From positions 39,122,001 to 39,186,000 of the forward strand of contig CM114271.1 in the NCBI GenBank assembly GCA_050084515.1: a DNA stretch of 64,000 nucleotides, given 5' to 3'. Positions 60,390 to 64,000 of this stretch are shown here, piece after piece (position 1 is the first letter of the stretch; each line of letters begins with the position of its first letter). The notes beneath the pieces are model-generated. The model ran no database searches and was not told the DNA's origin. It saw only the letters and a program-made list of their open reading frames with translations. The translations under genes were made by a program, and so were the position numbers. Source of the DNA: Blasia pusilla. Its lineage: Eukaryota; Marchantiophyta; Marchantiopsida; Blasiales.

Positions 60390-61440
60390 AGTTATGCAGG
60401 TCATATACTTGGAAGTGGATCCCTAAGCGACTCGCCAGTTTGCGAGTCGTACAATTCGTGGTTGACAATCTTCGATGGAGTCCTTTCGACAGAATAAAGT
60501 GACCCGTTTCCTTGTTTACCGTCATTGTGCGTACGATCAATCTTTCCATATCTCCACAAGCGCCAGCGACGTTTAGCGTGCAATTGTTGCGAATTCGAAG
60601 ATCAGAACCATGCCAGAACAAAAAGCCAGATAGAAAGAAGGGCTTCGACTGAACGCTTTCGGAGAAGAGTTCAGAGATTAGATGGGTTTGAACAGCAAGA
60701 TTTCTCACACCAACCTGAGTTTTCCCCTCCCCGAAAGCCGGGCTCATTCCGGATCGTCCTAACATCCAGACTCGGACTCACACTCTTCAATTCAGTGGAC
60801 ATGCTGTCCCCTGTGTGCCCTACTACGAGGTTTCAAGCTTCAACCTCCCGCTCCCGATGGACATTCACAAGAATCCGTTAGGCGTGCCGGATCGCACTAC
60901 ATGCATGCACATCGTCAACGATTATCGTCGATCCCGAACGGGAAGTATGATAATCCCGATCCCACCCACGGCCGAACATTCATCGATCCTGACTCGAGGG
61001 CAAGGTGCGTACTCCACGAGGCAGCGGTGAAAACTCTTGATTCTGTCGAATATTGCATGCGTAGACATTCTACACGTCTACACGCGTTACGACGCGATAC
61101 TTCACGTGAACTTCAATACCGAGAGTTCCATCGACGTCGTCGCGTCTTTGCATCAACTCCCGAGGTCTGTGAACGACTATCCCTCGTGTCGTTGGCATTG
61201 AATTGACGAGCACTGTTCGCAGATGGTCGGATGCATCGGAGCTCTTCGTTTGTTAGAAAGATCATTCTAAATCCGGTTCGATCTTCAAAGCGTATGCAGC
61301 GCTCAGACTTAAGGTTCAGCTCATGGACCTCGTAACGCGTAGGCCTATGCGCTGCACCGGTCGTCCTACTCGTGCTTAACTCCAGGCGATTGCCAGGAAC
61401 GTGTCTGCGGGGATCGTTCCGTCCAAGGGGCCGCATGAAC
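60390..61440. other. Unrecognised possibly coding region
   Basis: Open frames on both strands (minus 60388-60765 of 125 codons, plus 60901-61206, minus 61113-61436) have balanced composition and few stops, but I recognise no domain. A plus-strand segment NGKYDNPDPTHGRTFIDPDS (about 60940-61000) looks like protein sequence. It could be a broken gene. Confidence 0.3.
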
Positions 61441-62214
61441 TACCTGTTACAGCGACGGGACTTCTTTCAATGGAAGTTTCTCACCAATGGCCCACTTTGA
61501 AAAGGCCTCGTGTCGCCGGGAAACCCTAAAACGCACACAGGAAAACCGGATGCAAGGAAGAAAAGTCCCGGCCGAACGCATCAATGGCTCCGGCTTTGAA
61601 ATTCTAACTATTTATTTAATTTTTTTATTATCTTTTCTTAATTTAATTTCCTCTCTCAAAGTGGCATGTGTGGACATCATATGAGTCATGATAGGAAAGG
61701 TATTAACACATGAGGAGGTTTTCTCAAACCCATCCTCTTTTGAGAGTGGCTTCCATGTGCAGAGAGAGAGGCACTACTCCTTGCGGGATTCCCTCATTCG
61801 TGCCGATCTCTACATGACACGTGAGGCTGAGGTGGTTGTGGCGGACGTGGAAGGTAGATAACGCTGGGAGGCATGAGTGGTGAGCCCAAGTGGTGGCCCA
61901 AACAGGAGCCGGCGGCGGCGAAGAAGACCATATCTCTTCGACTACACGAGGACACATCTTCATCCCCCGGCCATAGAGATGTATGGGGCTATGGGGGAGA
62001 GGTTCGATTGTTCCACGGATGCGCCCATCATCTCCACTCGAGAAATGGGTTGTTCTTGCGATTCTCAGATTGTAGCGGCGGGTCTCCATAGCGTTGCAAC
62101 GTGCCCAAGGCTAATGGGATTTTGCGGCGGGACGCTAGAGGCCCACTTAGTAGTAGTCATATTGATATTGTCTCTGCTGTTGGTGAGTTTCGTCGTTAGG
62201 GGGAATGCCCCCTT

Positions 62215-62335
62215 CTTCCTTTTCTGGTCGTGTTGTGGCCTTCAGGTTTTGACTCTTTGAGTCCCCCTCTTTTGTACTTCCGATGGGTTTTCCATCACTC
62301 GTTTTTATCGAAGTGCATCTTTCTTTCTCTTTTAA
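62215..62335 (+). repeat. Shared 3'-tail-like segment, copy 2
   Basis: Matches 45583-45680 (GCCTTCAGGTTTTGACTCTT, then ACTTCCGATGGGTTTTCCAT). It ends in a T-rich run like a LINE tail. Confidence 0.7.
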
Positions 62336-62339
62336 TCAT

Positions 62340-62980
62340 ATAGAGTATGGGAGAGCCATTGTAGGGTGTTCTTACATGAGCCGTCCCTTTCGACCTATAA
62401 TTAATTGACACATGTCGCTAGCCAAAGTACGCAAGCTTAAAGAGCACATTATCTCCTAAGCTTTCCGGAAAAAAAAAATTGGTCCTCCTTGGCATTATGC
62501 ACTCCTCTACACACTACCAAGTATGGACCCGCTTCGGTGGGTGTGGTTTAATTACAAACAAGATTGTTGTCGCATATCTTGGGTAGCTACTCCCCTGGGA
62601 TATGTATAAAGGTGGTTAATAACTACTTGCATAAAGAAGTGATAAAACATGTTTCTGAAAGATGAATAAAGGTGGAAAAGTAATGATATTATTTCTTTCT
62701 TAACAAACACGAATTTTTGTTAAACCATGTAGTGTAAATTTTTCTCGTAAATAGACTTTGGTTTGTTTAATATCTACTTAAACAAATATGTTGGGGATAT
62801 TCCCAATTGTCATATACATAAGTACTTGGGGTTATACATTGCATATGCTCATTTAACAACTCATCGATACAAATAGACCTCCTTAAGTAGGTTTTAACAC
62901 CAATGGTGCAATTTTTTTGGATTACAAATCTAAAGTACATGACTTATAGAGACTTCACACTTAGGAGTTTTAGGATTAGA
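62340..62980. other. Intergenic, no gene recognised
   Basis: AT-rich, no domain seen. Confidence 0.5.
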
Positions 62981-62986
62981 CATTAC

Positions 62987-63140
62987 CATGGTTGCACCTG
63001 GGTACTTGCGGCCCGCACCCGCAACCTGCCCTGGAGCCCGCCCAAAGACCCGGGTCTACGTGGCGGGCTATGGGCGGGCTCCAGTGCGGACCGGGCATGT
63101 CCGTTCCATGGATGCACTTGTCCATTTCTGTGCCATCTTG
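62987..63140. mobile_element. Short TIR element family M1, copy i
   Basis: It begins CCATGGTTGCACCTGGGTAC and ends TTTCTGTGCCATCTTGG, a diverged inverted pair. The interior has GCCCGCACC, GCGGGC and GGCATGTCCG. Confidence 0.75.
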
Positions 63141-63149
63141 GATATTACA

Positions 63150-63815
63150 AAGAAGTGATATCAATTGCCTCGGCACAACCATTTGTGAGCCCTTTCGTTA
63201 GAGAGTGGAGAGTACGTCATGATCTTCTACTAAATAAAGAAGGGGTTGGTAGAAAAATCATCTTATATCAATGATTGCGAGAGCTAGAAGATTCGCCCTT
63301 ACTTGAAGAAAGACTCTCGACAAGACAAATGGTATCGAGAGAAACGAATGGGAGAGTTTTAAGAACTCACTATAGATGCTTAGACGTCATGATTGAAAGG
63401 AGGAGAGTCAAAGAGAGCGGGCTTGGAGACGACCAAGGAAGTCACCAAGTCCTTGCTTATGATCTAGACTGCCTAAGGAAGAGCACAATGTAAGTGTGAA
63501 CCTTGATCTTAGCCCAAGCAAGGACGACATGGGAAGAAAATATTTGGAATCCATGTGATGATAAGGGCAAAGAAGGGCGTACCTTCCCTCCGCTAGATAA
63601 TTCCACCACTAGATAATTCCACCACTTTAGGAAGGCCCTTACCACCTCTTTTGTATCAGGCTAGTCCTTCATTCGACTCTATCACTCTCTGTAACACTTT
63701 AATCAATGGCATAACTATGGAAGATCTTGTTAAGGTATCCCACCTTTCTTGGAGGTCAGAAGGAAGAAGTAGATAATTTAATGTTGGAATTTTTTCAATG
63801 TGGTGAATGCTTATC
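63150..63815. other. Intergenic, no gene recognised
   Basis: Contains a short direct repeat TAGATAATTCCACCACT at 63595-63625; otherwise nothing recognised. Confidence 0.5.
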
Positions 63816-63819
63816 AAGC

Positions 63820-64000
63820 TAGGTTACACACAGACAAAGTCCATGTCCACGTACTTATGTCCATCCTTAGGATAGACATATCCGTGCAGGCTTGCATACA
63901 TGCAACCCGCATCCAAGCCCGCCTTACTTGTAATATAGACCCCGGCTTGGCCAGCCTGCACTCGTTTCACAGCCTGCATCAAGCCCGCGGCAAGCCTGCA
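63820..64000. mobile_element. Short TIR element family M1, copy j (cut by window end)
   Basis: The left end is TAGGTTACACACAGACAAAG, followed by GTCCATGTCCACGTACTTATG and the typical GCCCGC-rich interior. The right terminus lies beyond the window. Confidence 0.8.

Noticed and set aside
61690-61746. Possible further Helitron 5' end on the minus strand
   Set aside because: TCTCAAAAGAGGATGGGTTT resembles the other Helitron starts, but the base before TC is not A and no 3' end was found.

Overview
The window is nuclear DNA of a land plant. The evidence is two intron-containing plant genes (an alpha-expansin and an RCI2/PMP3 stress proteolipid), long AT-rich non-coding stretches, long GA/CT microsatellites, and the usual plant transposon set (CACTA, hAT, Helitron, LINE, TIR elements). 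The species cannot be named from the sequence. The unusual retroelements described below make me lean, weakly, toward a non-flowering lineage. Only about 1.0 kb of the 64 kb is intact conventional coding sequence; most of the rest is decayed mobile elements.

Layout. 1-1.5 kb: a retroelement reading frame in which a retropepsin-like protease is joined to a C5 cytosine DNA methyltransferase domain, cut off at both ends. 1.5-2.2 kb: a CACTA transposase tail (DUF4216-like). 3.7-5.2 kb: a dispersed repeat also found at 14.0-14.8 and 40.7-41.3 kb. 5.8-6.0 kb: a 206-bp GA microsatellite. 6.4-9.9 kb: arrays of a TATGACT-type motif around a transposon-like body, with a displaced, inverted piece of methyltransferase inside. 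9.9-12.6 kb (minus): a second gag-protease-methyltransferase element, more complete but broken. 12.9-13.9 kb: a LINE fragment. 15-19 kb: AT-rich, no gene seen. 19.5-21.9 kb: an RCI2/PMP3 gene (minus) with two alternative terminal exons. 26-29.6 kb: a decayed hAT transposon. 30-39 kb: mostly empty, with small TIR elements, a mini-Helitron, inverted repeats and a triple ABRE-like motif. 39.9-42.5 kb: a second LINE fragment and dispersed repeats. 42.5-44.0 kb: a decayed Helitron helicase. 52.6-55.3 kb: a duplicated block carrying GC-rich TIR elements. 57.5-58.9 kb: a complete three-exon alpha-expansin. 59-64 kb: no recognised gene, then more TIR elements.

How the parts relate. The two host genes are independent: expansin loosens cell walls, and RCI2 is a tiny membrane proteolipid linked to cold, salt and ABA responses. 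The most notable content is the pair of retroelement copies encoding a cytosine methyltransferase. In the second copy the C-terminal methyltransferase part lies on the opposite strand about 1 kb away, which a single inversion at the edge of a TATGACT-type transposon would explain. No reverse transcriptase was found attached to either copy, so autonomy and element class remain open.
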